This document shows positions 9,000 through 17,578 of a stretch of DNA of 33,433 nucleotides, one piece after another (position 1 is the stretch's first letter; every line of letters begins with the position of its first letter). A model generated the notes under the pieces. That model was not told the origin of the DNA, did no database searches, and saw only the letters and a list, made by a program, of their open reading frames with translations. This DNA comes from Candidatus Neomarinimicrobiota bacterium (GTDB lineage: Bacteria > Fidelibacterota > UBA2242 > B5-G15). A program made the translations under genes and the position numbers. Location: positions 131,821-165,253 of the forward strand of contig JACDNV010000007.1 of the NCBI GenBank assembly GCA_017656425.1, read 5' to 3'.

Positions 9000-9775
9000 C
9001 ACTGTTTACAATAAAATTTTTAAGCTTCACTATATGGGATATATTTGATATCTTAATTGTATATTTTCTTCTATATCAGCTCTATAAATTTTTTAAGGGA
9101 ACAAGGGCTTCATATATGCTTGGAGGTCTGGTATTAATATTTTTATTCTCCTTTGTGGCACGTCTTATAAATTTGCAGGCTATCTCATGGCTACTTGGGC
9201 AGTTACAAACAGTATGGGTTATAGCGTTTGTTATCATATTTCAACCTGAGCTGAGAAGAATGTTATATTATCTCGGCCAAACACAGCTTGTCAGAAGATT
9301 TATCAGGGAGGGTGTCACAAAAACTATAGATGTGGTAGTGGAAACTGCCGAGGAGCTAATAAGAAGGAAATGGGGCGGATTAATTGTGTTAGCAAAGGAA
9401 ACGGGAGTAAAGCACTTAAAAGAGTATGGGACACCTTTAAATGCTGAGTTAACTACCAGTCTGCTGGTATCAATATTCAATCCTAACTCACCACTTCATG
9501 ATGGAGCTGTTGTAATAAATAATGACATCGTTGAGGCTGCGGGTTGTATTTTACCTTTATCTGAGAACCCTGATCTTGACCCAATTCTTGGTACACGTCA
9601 TAGGGCAGCGCTAGGAGCTTCCGAGGAGTCAGATGCTGTAGTTGTTGTAGTTTCAGAAGAGACCCAGAAAATTTCTGTAGCTTACAAAGGTGTGCTCTAC
9701 AGAAGTATTGATATTGATAACCTGAAGGAATTGCTGACGACTCTATACATGAAAGAGAGAGAAAGTAACGAATAA
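8996..9775 (+). CDS. cdaA: Diadenylate cyclase CdaA (membrane c-di-AMP synthase)
   Basis: Makes cyclic di-AMP from two ATP; in other bacteria this messenger controls potassium and osmolyte transport and wall homeostasis. Three hydrophobic segments occupy about the first 90 residues, followed by a short linker and the DAC domain. The catalytic motifs LHDGAVVI (DGA, near residue 168) and GTRHRAALG (RHR, near 201) are both intact, so the enzyme should be active. 259 aa is typical for CdaA/DacA. It is translationally coupled to folP by ATGA with GAGGAA upstream. In Firmicutes cdaA is usually followed by cdaR and glmM, but here a surface peptidase gene follows after 5 bases. Confidence 0.95.
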   Translation: MTLFTIKFLSFTIWDIFDILIVYFLLYQLYKFFKGTRASYMLGGLVLIFLFSFVARLINLQAISWLLGQLQTVWVIAFVIIFQPELRRMLYYLGQTQLVRRFIREGVTKTIDVVVETAEELIRRKWGGLIVLAKETGVKHLKEYGTPLNAELTTSLLVSIFNPNSPLHDGAVVINNDIVEAAGCILPLSENPDLDPILGTRHRAALGASEESDAVVVVVSEETQKISVAYKGVLYRSIDIDNLKELLTTLYMKERESNE

Positions 9776-9780
9776 ATTAA

Positions 9781-12700
9781 GTGCGGCTTATACTTATATT
9801 TATCTTTATCTACTATTTCCATGTTAATGCTATCTTTCCATGTACTCTTGTTAAAGAGGAGAAAGTAAATAATCGATTAATAATAACATTTATCAATGAT
9901 TTTCCCGATTACATTTATAAAAATGGTTTGATTTCAGGGATAAAACCTTCGAAAGACTTATCTACAACTTATATCAATGGTTATTTAGTCCCGATCTATG
10001 TCAAAGTATTGAATGCGTTATCAAATGATATTATTGTTAATGTAGAGAAAAAAGATCTAAAGATTATAAATGTTGATGATCTTTCATGTCCTGGTAAGGA
10101 ATATTTCCTTGAGGATAATGATATTACAGGTATTGATAATAAAATCAGACATGGTAATTTGAATGTTTATAAAGAATTCAAAGGTTTCTTTAATGGTTTA
10201 CCTATTACAGCTGTTTATGTTATACCATACATAATTGATTTTGATCAGAGAAAAGTTAAATACTTTAAGGATTTAAGGGTAACAATACAATTACTCGGTG
10301 CATGTAAAAAATCATTATTTGTCGATTTGAATGATAGAATGTTAATGGGGATATTCAAAAATTCAAAAAATTTACACGCTGGTAGAGTTGAGAAGAAAAT
10401 TTTAAGTAAAAATATTCAGAAAAATGTTAATGAAGTTATAAAAGCTGTAATCAATAAAGACGGAATTTATAGAATATATGGGCGTGATTTTAAGAAACTT
10501 GGTATAAATATAATGGAGATCAATCCTTTAAACATACATCTGGAAAATAAGGGGAGGGAATTCCCAATTTATGTAAAAGGATGTGTAGATGGTAAGTTTG
10601 ATTTATCAGATTATATAGAATTTTTTGCAGAGATGAAAAAAAATGAGTCAGATGCATATTATTATGATCCTTTTACTAATAATAATATATATTGGATTTA
10701 CTGGGATGATAATCCAGGACTAAGATATGCCACTGAAGATGCCTCTTTAACAAAGGAATTTGGCGAAGCTATTGTCCCAAGAAATTACCAGTATGACTTT
10801 CATTTTGAGGAGAATAACACTTTTTTTCAATTGGGGCAGGCAGATACTGATAGATCATCATATGTGAGAGATCACTGGTTTTTTGATTATGGAATAATGG
10901 GTGGTTCCACTAATGTGTATACATTTAATCTTATATACCCTGATATGGGAGTGACCAATAGCTTTAACTTTAAAGCTTGCTTTCACGGTCTTACAAAACA
11001 AGATAGGGTGAATAAAATTACAATTTATATTAATGATATAAAGGCTGGTGAAGGGCAATGGAGTGGGCAGAAAAAATTCATTATAAGCAGCAGTAGTAAT
11101 GAAACCGTCTTATTTAATAAATATCTAAAACATGGAGAAAACACAATACAAATAATATCTGAAAGTGAGGATCAATTAAATCCATACACAAAAGTACTTT
11201 TTGACTGGCTTGATCTTAAATATTATAGAGAATATAAAGCTTTTAATGATGAGATTATTTTTAAGAAGCCAGAAAATTTTCCAGCGGGATTGTATCAATT
11301 TAAAGTTGAAGGGTTCAATAGTTCTGATATAGTGATATATGAATTAAACAAGATTAGATTAACTAATTTTGAAACAAGGGGTGATCTTTATACTGGTAAT
11401 TACTATGTATTATTTGAAGATTATGTAGGATCGGATACTGTTGAGTTTTACGCTGCTGGACTATCTGCAATAAAAAGCCCAGTAAATATAACTATAGATA
11501 CACTAGGTCTTGCTGTAAACGCAAACCAGGGAGACATTATAATTATCTCATCAAATGAATATATGGACAATTTAAAGAAATTAGAGGATTTTTATACTAC
11601 GTTGGGGTATACCCCGGTGACTATCTCCATTAAGAATATTTACAATGATTTTAACTATGGAATTGTGAGTCCGTACGCAATAAAAAACTTTTTATTGTAT
11701 GCCATGGAAAATTGGGCGATTAAGCCAAAGTATTTGATAATAGTTGGTGATAGCAAAATTAGAGAGGAGGAATCGGTACCCACTTACTTTTTCCAGACTT
11801 TTAAATATGGAGCTAGTGCGTGCGATTATTGGTATTCACTAATTGACACATGCGATGTAGTACCAGACATAATTGTCGGAAGAATACCATGTAGAAATGA
11901 AGAGGAATTTGACTTATACGTTGAAAAAAGAATCCGCTATGAAAAGAATAGATTAAATACTCCATGGATAAATAGTATCATGCTTATTTCAGGTGGAACG
12001 GAAGCTTTTAATCAACAGACGGATTATATAGCTGAGAATGTGATTGATATGAATACTTTTGTTGATAAATTGATATGTACACCTACAATGGATTATACCG
12101 ACAGTCTAACCTATAAGATGAACAATACAGGATACAATCTAATAAACTTTTTTGGGCATGGAGGAGGAGCAATCTGGTCTGATCGCTCATTGATGTCAAT
12201 CGAAGATGTATATAAATTGCATAATTTTAACATGTTACCAATAGTTACGAGTATGACATGCTTTACAGGTGATTTTGCTGGAGGTGATAGGCTCTCTCTC
12301 GGCGAAAAAATGGTTATGTATGAAAATGGAGGAGCAATTGTATTTATTGGGTCTTCAAGTGTTGGATGGGTCATAAATGATTTTCTTTTTATTAAAGAAT
12401 TTTACAAAAGGATTAAAGAAGGATATACTGTTGGAGAGGCTATTAATCTGGCGAAGATTGATTATTATATAAACAATGTGGATTTTAGCTATCTATCGAA
12501 ATCTATAATGTTTTCTTACAATATTCTGGGTGATCCGACAGTTAAAATCGGTTTTCCATCCGTGGATAATACGATTAATGTTTTAGATGGTACATCTCGA
12601 AGCGATGATAGCGTGAGGTTAACTTTTAATAATTATTCTGGTATTGATGAAATTTACTGCCAGTTATATGGGGATAAACGTGATGCAATATATAAAGAAA

Positions 12701-14523
12701 TATTAAGAATAAAAAATGATGGTAATGGAATGTTTAAATTTGACATTCCTATGAACTATACTGGAAAGTATCTTCTTTTGACTTATTTTATCCCATCGGA
12801 AATCGAGACTAAATCAGGGCACACTATTTTGTGGAGAAATGAGGTTGATTTTGAAAATTTTTTTGTGCTTCCTGAAAATCCAGAGAAAGGTGATAGTATC
12901 TATATAGGAATTAACGTAATAGGAAAAGGCATTGATTCTGTATTATGCCTCGTTGATACTCTTAATACCGTGGTTTATACAAATGAATATGGCTTGCGGA
13001 TTATAAATGGATTTAATGATGAATCTGTAATAAAGGCAATGAGTATGTCTAATAGTTTCAGCTTGGGGAAGTGGATTACAAATGAGGCTTTGATATTGTC
13101 TAAGTTAAATAAAGTAGTAGGGGTGAAATTTATAGCATATAAACAGGATTGCAAATTTGAAAGCCCAATATATACATTTAAAACAGCTGGAAGTATTGAT
13201 CTGAGTGTAGCAGATTTGATACTAACTTTGGGGAAACTACCTAAAATTAAAGCAAAGGTACATTACACTGGTGATAAAACAGTAAATACGAGTGTTGTAT
13301 TTTCAGAGGTAATTGGAAATAAAAATGAAGTACTTGATAGTTGTACTTTAACGATTGATAAGCCAGGGGAATATTATTGTGATATTGAGAGAATTTTGGG
13401 ATTTGGTATAAAAAGATTAAGTGCGGTAATAGATAAAGATAATAAGTATGAAGAAATTAATGAAACCAACAATAAGATAATTAAGAATATACAGGTAAAT
13501 GTTTTTCCTTTGATACCGGGAATAGGTACTACAATTGATGGTAAAAATTATGCAATGATTACACTTGATAGTATTTTTTTCATTGGTGTTAATGGTAAGG
13601 ATGTGCTGGATTCGAGTTCTTTTTCTATAAATATCCAGTGTAAATTAAGGGATAAGATTCACAATCAACCAGGTTTTATTCCTATACATGATTCATTGTG
13701 GAATGTAATCTTTTATGATCGAAATTCTATAGAAGATATCCATTTAAAATATGATAAAGAGATAAAAGATAAAGCTTTATGTAAATTTGATGCAAGATTT
13801 AATAAATGGTATGTTCTAGATGGTCAGAATAATTTTACAGATAGAGTTGTACGTGATAAAAATGTATTCGCTCTGTTTAAGATTTATGATAATAAAATCC
13901 CATCGATTGAAATTAATTCGGAAGGAAAGAATATTTATGATGATTCGTATGTTTCGCCAAATTCAAGCTTGTCAATAATTATTGAAGACGATAATGGACT
14001 TATTGGGAATTGGGAGTTTTTAAAGCTTTTTATGAATAATGTTCTCATTGATACAGGTTCAATTGAGATAATAGATTATGTGCCGGATGAAAATAAACTG
14101 GTCTTGAAACTTAGTCCTGAATATAATTTCGGGATTAATAGTTTAAAGGTTATAGCAAAAGATGTTGCCGGGAATGTAAATGAATCCTTGTTGCGGTACA
14201 GAATAGAAAAGGATCTTAAGCTACTCGATTATGGGAACTATCCTAATCCATTTCAGGCGGAAACTTATTTCATATATGAATTGACGCAGGATGTTGAATC
14301 AGTTGATATTAAGATTTATACAGTGGCGGGTAGACTTATTAAAACAATAAATAGTGAAATAGATAGGTTAGGTATAAATCTAGCTGGTTACCATGAGGTG
14401 TGCTGGGATGGGAAGGATGATGAAGGGAATTATATTGCAAATGGTGTATACTTTTACAAGATAATTGTCAAGCAAGATGATAAAAAACTAACATCTCAGG
14501 GTAAAATTGCAAAAGTGAGATGA
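9781..14523 (+). CDS. Secreted C25 (gingipain/PorU-like) cysteine peptidase with FlgD-like C-terminal domain
   Basis: 1580 aa, GTG start followed at once by a hydrophobic leader (MRLILIFIFIYYFHVNA), which supports export. An N-terminal beta-rich propeptide-like region of about 560 residues leads to a C25 caspase-fold domain (about 580-920). This has the catalytic pair in FFGHGGG (His793) and SMTCFTGDF (Cys827), plus YLIIVGDSK, VGRIPCRNEEEF and the typical domain end NILGDPTVKIG. A CARDB-like module (about 1141-1245, ending EINETNNK) and further beta domains follow. The last ~95 residues (YPNPFQAETYF, IKIYTVAGRLI, WDGKDDEGN, IANGVYFYKI) match the FlgD-Ig-like/type IX sorting-type tail. PorU, the type IX sortase, has the same C25 core, but substrate peptidases do too, so the exact role is open. 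Only 5 bases separate it from cdaA. Confidence 0.82.
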   Translation: MRLILIFIFIYYFHVNAIFPCTLVKEEKVNNRLIITFINDFPDYIYKNGLISGIKPSKDLSTTYINGYLVPIYVKVLNALSNDIIVNVEKKDLKIINVDDLSCPGKEYFLEDNDITGIDNKIRHGNLNVYKEFKGFFNGLPITAVYVIPYIIDFDQRKVKYFKDLRVTIQLLGACKKSLFVDLNDRMLMGIFKNSKNLHAGRVEKKILSKNIQKNVNEVIKAVINKDGIYRIYGRDFKKLGINIMEINPLNIHLENKGREFPIYVKGCVDGKFDLSDYIEFFAEMKKNESDAYYYDPFTNNNIYWIYWDDNPGLRYATEDASLTKEFGEAIVPRNYQYDFHFEENNTFFQLGQADTDRSSYVRDHWFFDYGIMGGSTNVYTFNLIYPDMGVTNSFNFKACFHGLTKQDRVNKITIYINDIKAGEGQWSGQKKFIISSSSNETVLFNKYLKHGENTIQIISESEDQLNPYTKVLFDWLDLKYYREYKAFNDEIIFKKPENFPAGLYQFKVEGFNSSDIVIYELNKIRLTNFETRGDLYTGNYYVLFEDYVGSDTVEFYAAGLSAIKSPVNITIDTLGLAVNANQGDIIIISSNEYMDNLKKLEDFYTTLGYTPVTISIKNIYNDFNYGIVSPYAIKNFLLYAMENWAIKPKYLIIVGDSKIREEESVPTYFFQTFKYGASACDYWYSLIDTCDVVPDIIVGRIPCRNEEEFDLYVEKRIRYEKNRLNTPWINSIMLISGGTEAFNQQTDYIAENVIDMNTFVDKLICTPTMDYTDSLTYKMNNTGYNLINFFGHGGGAIWSDRSLMSIEDVYKLHNFNMLPIVTSMTCFTGDFAGGDRLSLGEKMVMYENGGAIVFIGSSSVGWVINDFLFIKEFYKRIKEGYTVGEAINLAKIDYYINNVDFSYLSKSIMFSYNILGDPTVKIGFPSVDNTINVLDGTSRSDDSVRLTFNNYSGIDEIYCQLYGDKRDAIYKEILRIKNDGNGMFKFDIPMNYTGKYLLLTYFIPSEIETKSGHTILWRNEVDFENFFVLPENPEKGDSIYIGINVIGKGIDSVLCLVDTLNTVVYTNEYGLRIINGFNDESVIKAMSMSNSFSLGKWITNEALILSKLNKVVGVKFIAYKQDCKFESPIYTFKTAGSIDLSVADLILTLGKLPKIKAKVHYTGDKTVNTSVVFSEVIGNKNEVLDSCTLTIDKPGEYYCDIERILGFGIKRLSAVIDKDNKYEEINETNNKIIKNIQVNVFPLIPGIGTTIDGKNYAMITLDSIFFIGVNGKDVLDSSSFSINIQCKLRDKIHNQPGFIPIHDSLWNVIFYDRNSIEDIHLKYDKEIKDKALCKFDARFNKWYVLDGQNNFTDRVVRDKNVFALFKIYDNKIPSIEINSEGKNIYDDSYVSPNSSLSIIIEDDNGLIGNWEFLKLFMNNVLIDTGSIEIIDYVPDENKLVLKLSPEYNFGINSLKVIAKDVAGNVNESLLRYRIEKDLKLLDYGNYPNPFQAETYFIYELTQDVESVDIKIYTVAGRLIKTINSEIDRLGINLAGYHEVCWDGKDDEGNYIANGVYFYKIIVKQDDKKLTSQGKIAKVR

Positions 14524-15527
14524 GAAGGTTGTTTTTGATATTGTCATTAATTTTTTGCATCAACTTTCATGCTGAGGGTGGAGAATATATTGATGATTTT
14601 TTACAATTAGGTGTAAGTGCTCGTTCTCTTGCGATGGCTAATTCTACTGGAGCTGTTGACACAACGCTATCTTCTTTTTTAGTGAGTCCTTCGGGGATAG
14701 TATATGTGGAAAATTTTGAAATAAATTTTATGTATACAAGTGTCTTTAGTCTTGCAAATATGAATTATGTGGGTATTGCAAAAAGGTTTAGAAAGCTTTG
14801 TATAGGACTTAATTGGGTGAGTTTATCCGTCGATGGTATTCCCATAAGACCGGATGTAGTTAATGCAATAGATGAGGAATTATTTAGAAGGGATACGGTA
14901 AGAATATTATCTAAGTCGAAATTAAAGACATTTAATGATTACGAGGGTGCTATTTTTATTACAATTGGAAGAAACTTTTTGAAAAAATTTGATCTTGGCT
15001 GGAAATATGTTCCCATAAGACTTGAGATACCTGTCGGTGTGAATATTAAATTAATCAGAAAGAGGTTATACGGAGAAAGCGGTGATGGTATTGGTCTGGA
15101 TATAGGATGCAGAATAAAAGTATCTGCATATGATATTTTTGATGTCAGAAATGCGGGTTACGTTATATTCGGGTATACCCTGAGGGATGCCTTTGGCACA
15201 ACTATATATTGGTCCACAAAATCCCGGGATTTAGTAAATCCTTACAATGTTATTAGTTTTGGTTATATCATGGATATTAAAGATAAATTAAATCTCACAC
15301 TTGCGATTCATAAGGAATACAGATATAGTGAAAAGTTTAGATTTGGGTTAGAGGCTACTTACAAAAATGTGCTTTCAATTCGGTTTGGATTACGTGACTA
15401 TGGATGGTCAACAGGGGCAGGAATAGTATTTAAGCTCGGGGATATCAAAACATCAATAGATTATTCTATATTGAAACACGATGAACTTTCAGTGGGACAG
15501 AGGATAAGTTGTGGTATTTTATTTTAA
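14520..15527 (+). CDS. PorV/PorQ-like outer-membrane beta-barrel protein
   Basis: 335 aa with an N-terminal signal sequence (hydrophobic LFLILSLIFCINFHAEG). The segment after the signal, DDFLQLGVSARSLAMANSTG, resembles the start of PorV/PorQ/UPF0164-family barrels, which usually read FL-IG-GARA-GMG followed by N/SPAG; SPSGI here takes that position. The rest alternates short hydrophobic and polar stretches with repeated aromatic ends, as in a beta-barrel, and it ends with a short strand (GQRISCGILF) near the C-terminus. PorV and PorQ act as outer-membrane partners of the type IX sortase PorU. A barrel directly downstream of, and overlapping by ATGA, a C25 peptidase with a sorting-type tail fits that pairing by inference. 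The match is to a divergent member; another barrel family cannot be excluded. Confidence 0.62.
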   Translation: MRRLFLILSLIFCINFHAEGGEYIDDFLQLGVSARSLAMANSTGAVDTTLSSFLVSPSGIVYVENFEINFMYTSVFSLANMNYVGIAKRFRKLCIGLNWVSLSVDGIPIRPDVVNAIDEELFRRDTVRILSKSKLKTFNDYEGAIFITIGRNFLKKFDLGWKYVPIRLEIPVGVNIKLIRKRLYGESGDGIGLDIGCRIKVSAYDIFDVRNAGYVIFGYTLRDAFGTTIYWSTKSRDLVNPYNVISFGYIMDIKDKLNLTLAIHKEYRYSEKFRFGLEATYKNVLSIRFGLRDYGWSTGAGIVFKLGDIKTSIDYSILKHDELSVGQRISCGILF

Positions 15528-16275
15528 AAGATTATATATATTATCTGTATTTTTGATTTTAAATCTTGTAATTTCCTGCGGATTGAATGTCGAGGATCCA
15601 TTTCCTCCATCACGACCTCGGTGGGTTGAGAAGAGTGCTCCTGAGGATACTATTGAAAAGGGAATCGATGCATATCATGAAAACAATTCAATTTTTCTTC
15701 AGTGGTATCTAAATGATGAAGATGATATAGCTTTTTACGAGATATACAGAAAAAAAGTAGAGCCTGATAGTGAGGGTAATTTTGTCAGAATAGTTACTAT
15801 CGAAATTATCTCACTAATTAATCCAGATACTTTTTATTACGATCAGGGAATCAAAATAAATAAGAATTATTTTTATTATTTAAGGGCAATAGATAGGGCC
15901 GGAAACAAGAGCATCCCCTCTGATACAATAAGATATAGGATTATACCAAAGCCAATCGTTGCAAAACCTCTTGGTCAAATAACAGATACAATTCCTTTGT
16001 TTCAGTGGAATGATTTTTCAAATCTATCGTATGAGTATGTTATAAGAATAGAGGAAGCTGAGACTGGCAATCTAATCTGGATATCGAGGTTTCTTCGACC
16101 CAATTATGGCGATTTTGAACAGAGCAAATTATACAATTTTGATGGGAAAGCAATAGCATCTTGTCTGGAAAGGAATAAACTATATAGATGGAGAGTGGAC
16201 GCAATTGCAGAAGAAGCAAGGGGCGTAGAAATTGCTGGTTCAGAATCTGAATGGGGCTATTTCAAGATAAAATAA
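15511..16275 (+). CDS. Lipoprotein with fibronectin type III-like domain
   Basis: 254 aa, GTG start with AGAGG about 8 bases upstream, overlapping the barrel gene by 17 bases. The leader ILSVFLILNLVISC ends in a lipobox with Cys23, so lipid anchoring is predicted. Residue +2 is Gly, and the mature N-terminus continues GLNVEDPFPPSRP. The mature part contains a fibronectin-III-like segment (about 55-145): SIFLQWYLNDEDDIAFYEIY, then NYFYYLRAIDRAGNKS. A second beta-sandwich-like part follows (PLFQWNDFSNLSYEYVIRI, then LYRWRVDAIAEE). No enzyme motif is seen. Its place behind the C25 peptidase and barrel suggests a structural or adaptor role in the same surface complex. Function unknown beyond that. 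Confidence 0.68.
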   Translation: MVFYFKRLYILSVFLILNLVISCGLNVEDPFPPSRPRWVEKSAPEDTIEKGIDAYHENNSIFLQWYLNDEDDIAFYEIYRKKVEPDSEGNFVRIVTIEIISLINPDTFYYDQGIKINKNYFYYLRAIDRAGNKSIPSDTIRYRIIPKPIVAKPLGQITDTIPLFQWNDFSNLSYEYVIRIEEAETGNLIWISRFLRPNYGDFEQSKLYNFDGKAIASCLERNKLYRWRVDAIAEEARGVEIAGSESEWGYFKIK

Positions 16276-16501
16276 TTTATTTTATAATTGAGCTGATAAG
16301 TTTGAAAAATTATTTTTGTTAATAAATTTTACTGATATTCAAAGAAAATTCAATGTAATTTGAATATTTTTAGTAAATAAATAAAAAAGATATTTGGAAT
16401 TTTCAATTTAGAAAATCAAATTACATAGATATTTCAACAGTGTTGTTATGATATTATCGATTAATAATTTTTAACTGGGTATAAAGGCGGAGGAATTCTA
16501 G
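16276..16501 (+). promoter_or_regulatory. 226-bp leader region upstream of the SLBB gene with competing inverted repeats
   Basis: This non-coding, very AT-rich stretch separates the surface cassette from the SLBB gene. It holds the 9-bp hairpin at 16335-16367 and a second inverted repeat, ATGTAATTTGA (16353-16363) with TCAAATTACAT (16416-16426). The two share bases 16359-16363, so only one can form at a time. A strong Shine-Dalgarno sequence, GGAGGA at 16489-16494, precedes GTG 16502 by 7 bases. I see no confident -35/-10 pair and no known riboswitch. Confidence 0.4.
16335..16371 (+). terminator. Possible intrinsic terminator or attenuator hairpin after the lipoprotein gene
   Basis: ATATTCAAA (16335-16343) pairs perfectly with TTTGAATAT (16359-16367) over 9 bp with a 15-nt loop, followed directly by four T residues. 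The stem is all A-T but for one G-C pair, so termination would be weak. The 3' arm also belongs to a competing 11-bp inverted repeat (16353-16363 with 16416-16426). Confidence 0.35.
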
Positions 16502-17017
16502 GTGAGGAATATTTTGAAAATTGTATTAATAGTAGCTGTATTATTTAGTATCTCTGTTCCACAGACTGGTTCAGTAAAAAGAGGGCGCCCTGAAGCTGTG
16601 CAACCAAAAAGTGCAGCTAGATATATTTTTGCACCTGGTACGGAATCATTTATGATGACGGTGAAAATATGGGGAGAGGTGAAATACCCTGGTATATACG
16701 AGGTTCCTGTTGATCTGAACCTGATGGATGTAATTTCGGCAGCTGGTGGACCGACTGATAGGGCAAAACTTTCAAAAATACGCTTAATAAGGGAAAACCC
16801 TGATAGTACTGGTGATGCGATAATCGAGGTTGATATAAAAGAGTATATAAAGACTGGTAATAAAGAATTGATACCTATTGTAAAGCCAGGGGATACTATT
16901 GTCGTCCCGATGAAACCTATTGAATATGTTTTAAGAACGATGAGCTGGTCGCAGCAGTTAATCAGTATTTATTATTTAGGGGCAATGATTCAATATTATC
17001 TGTCAAGAAGTAGGTAG
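16502..17017 (+). CDS. Exported SLBB-domain protein (polysaccharide-export-like)
   Basis: 171 aa. GTG start placed 7 bases after a strong GGAGGA. An N-terminal signal sequence (ILKIVLIVAVLFSISVPQTG) is followed by a short linker and one SLBB domain (about 55-140): VKIWGEVKYPGIYEV, NLMDVISAAGGPTDRA, KIRLIRENPD, and the closing VKPGDTIVVP. These are the usual SLBB landmarks. The Wza-type Poly_export domain that normally precedes SLBB in capsule export channels is absent. A hydrophobic C-terminal segment (LISIYYLGAMIQYYL) may anchor the protein or be an amphipathic helix. It is followed by an Lrp-type regulator 25 bases on. A role in envelope polysaccharide or surface assembly is inferred from the domain only. 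Confidence 0.75.
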   Translation: MRNILKIVLIVAVLFSISVPQTGSVKRGRPEAVQPKSAARYIFAPGTESFMMTVKIWGEVKYPGIYEVPVDLNLMDVISAAGGPTDRAKLSKIRLIRENPDSTGDAIIEVDIKEYIKTGNKELIPIVKPGDTIVVPMKPIEYVLRTMSWSQQLISIYYLGAMIQYYLSRSR

Positions 17018-17042
17018 TATAAGATGGAGGAGAGAAGATATT

Positions 17043-17534
17043 ATGTTAAAGAAAAGAACTGATTTAATATTAGATGAGATTGATTGTAGGATTCTTGAGA
17101 TTTTGCAAAAAGATGGAAGGATTCAGCGCAATAGAGTAGCGGAGATGGTTGGTCTTACTATCCCAGCTGTTAGTGAACGAATGAAAAAGCTGGAGAAAAA
17201 AGGTATAATTGATGCTTACCGTGCAAAAGTAAATCAGGCTGCTATAGGTAAGGATGTTACTGCATTTGTTTTTATAATGACATCACCGATGAAGACTTAC
17301 GAAGAGTTTATTAAGAATTCTCGTGAAGAGTATGATATTATTGAATGCCATTCTATAACAGGTGAGGGTACATTTTTATTGAAGGTAGTAACGGAAAATA
17401 CGTCATCTCTTGAAAATTTACTTTCAGAGATACAATCCTGGCCAGGTGTATTGCAGACAAGGACATATATCGTCTTATCTACATACAAGGAATTTTCACC
17501 TTTAAGACCAGCTGATTACGTTGTAAAGAAATAA
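17043..17534 (+). CDS. Lrp/AsnC-family transcriptional regulator
   Basis: 163 aa DNA-binding regulator. The winged-helix part (about 10-60) reads LDEIDCRILEILQKDGRIQR, then VAEMVGLTIPAVSERMKKLE and KKGIIDAYRAKVN, the standard Lrp order. The C-terminal half (about 70-155) is the RAM/ACT-like ligand domain with AFVFIMT, YDIIECHSITGEGTFLLKVV, LENLLSEIQSWPGV and TRTYIVLSTYKE. Family members sense amino acids and form dimers to octamers. GGAGG lies upstream at about 17026-17030. The target is unknown; the adjacent prfB and SLBB genes are neighbours rather than proven targets. Confidence 0.9.
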   Translation: MLKKRTDLILDEIDCRILEILQKDGRIQRNRVAEMVGLTIPAVSERMKKLEKKGIIDAYRAKVNQAAIGKDVTAFVFIMTSPMKTYEEFIKNSREEYDIIECHSITGEGTFLLKVVTENTSSLENLLSEIQSWPGVLQTRTYIVLSTYKEFSPLRPADYVVKK

Positions 17535-17578
17535 TTTGTATTTGTAAAAATTTATCGAAATATAGATAAAGGATAAAA

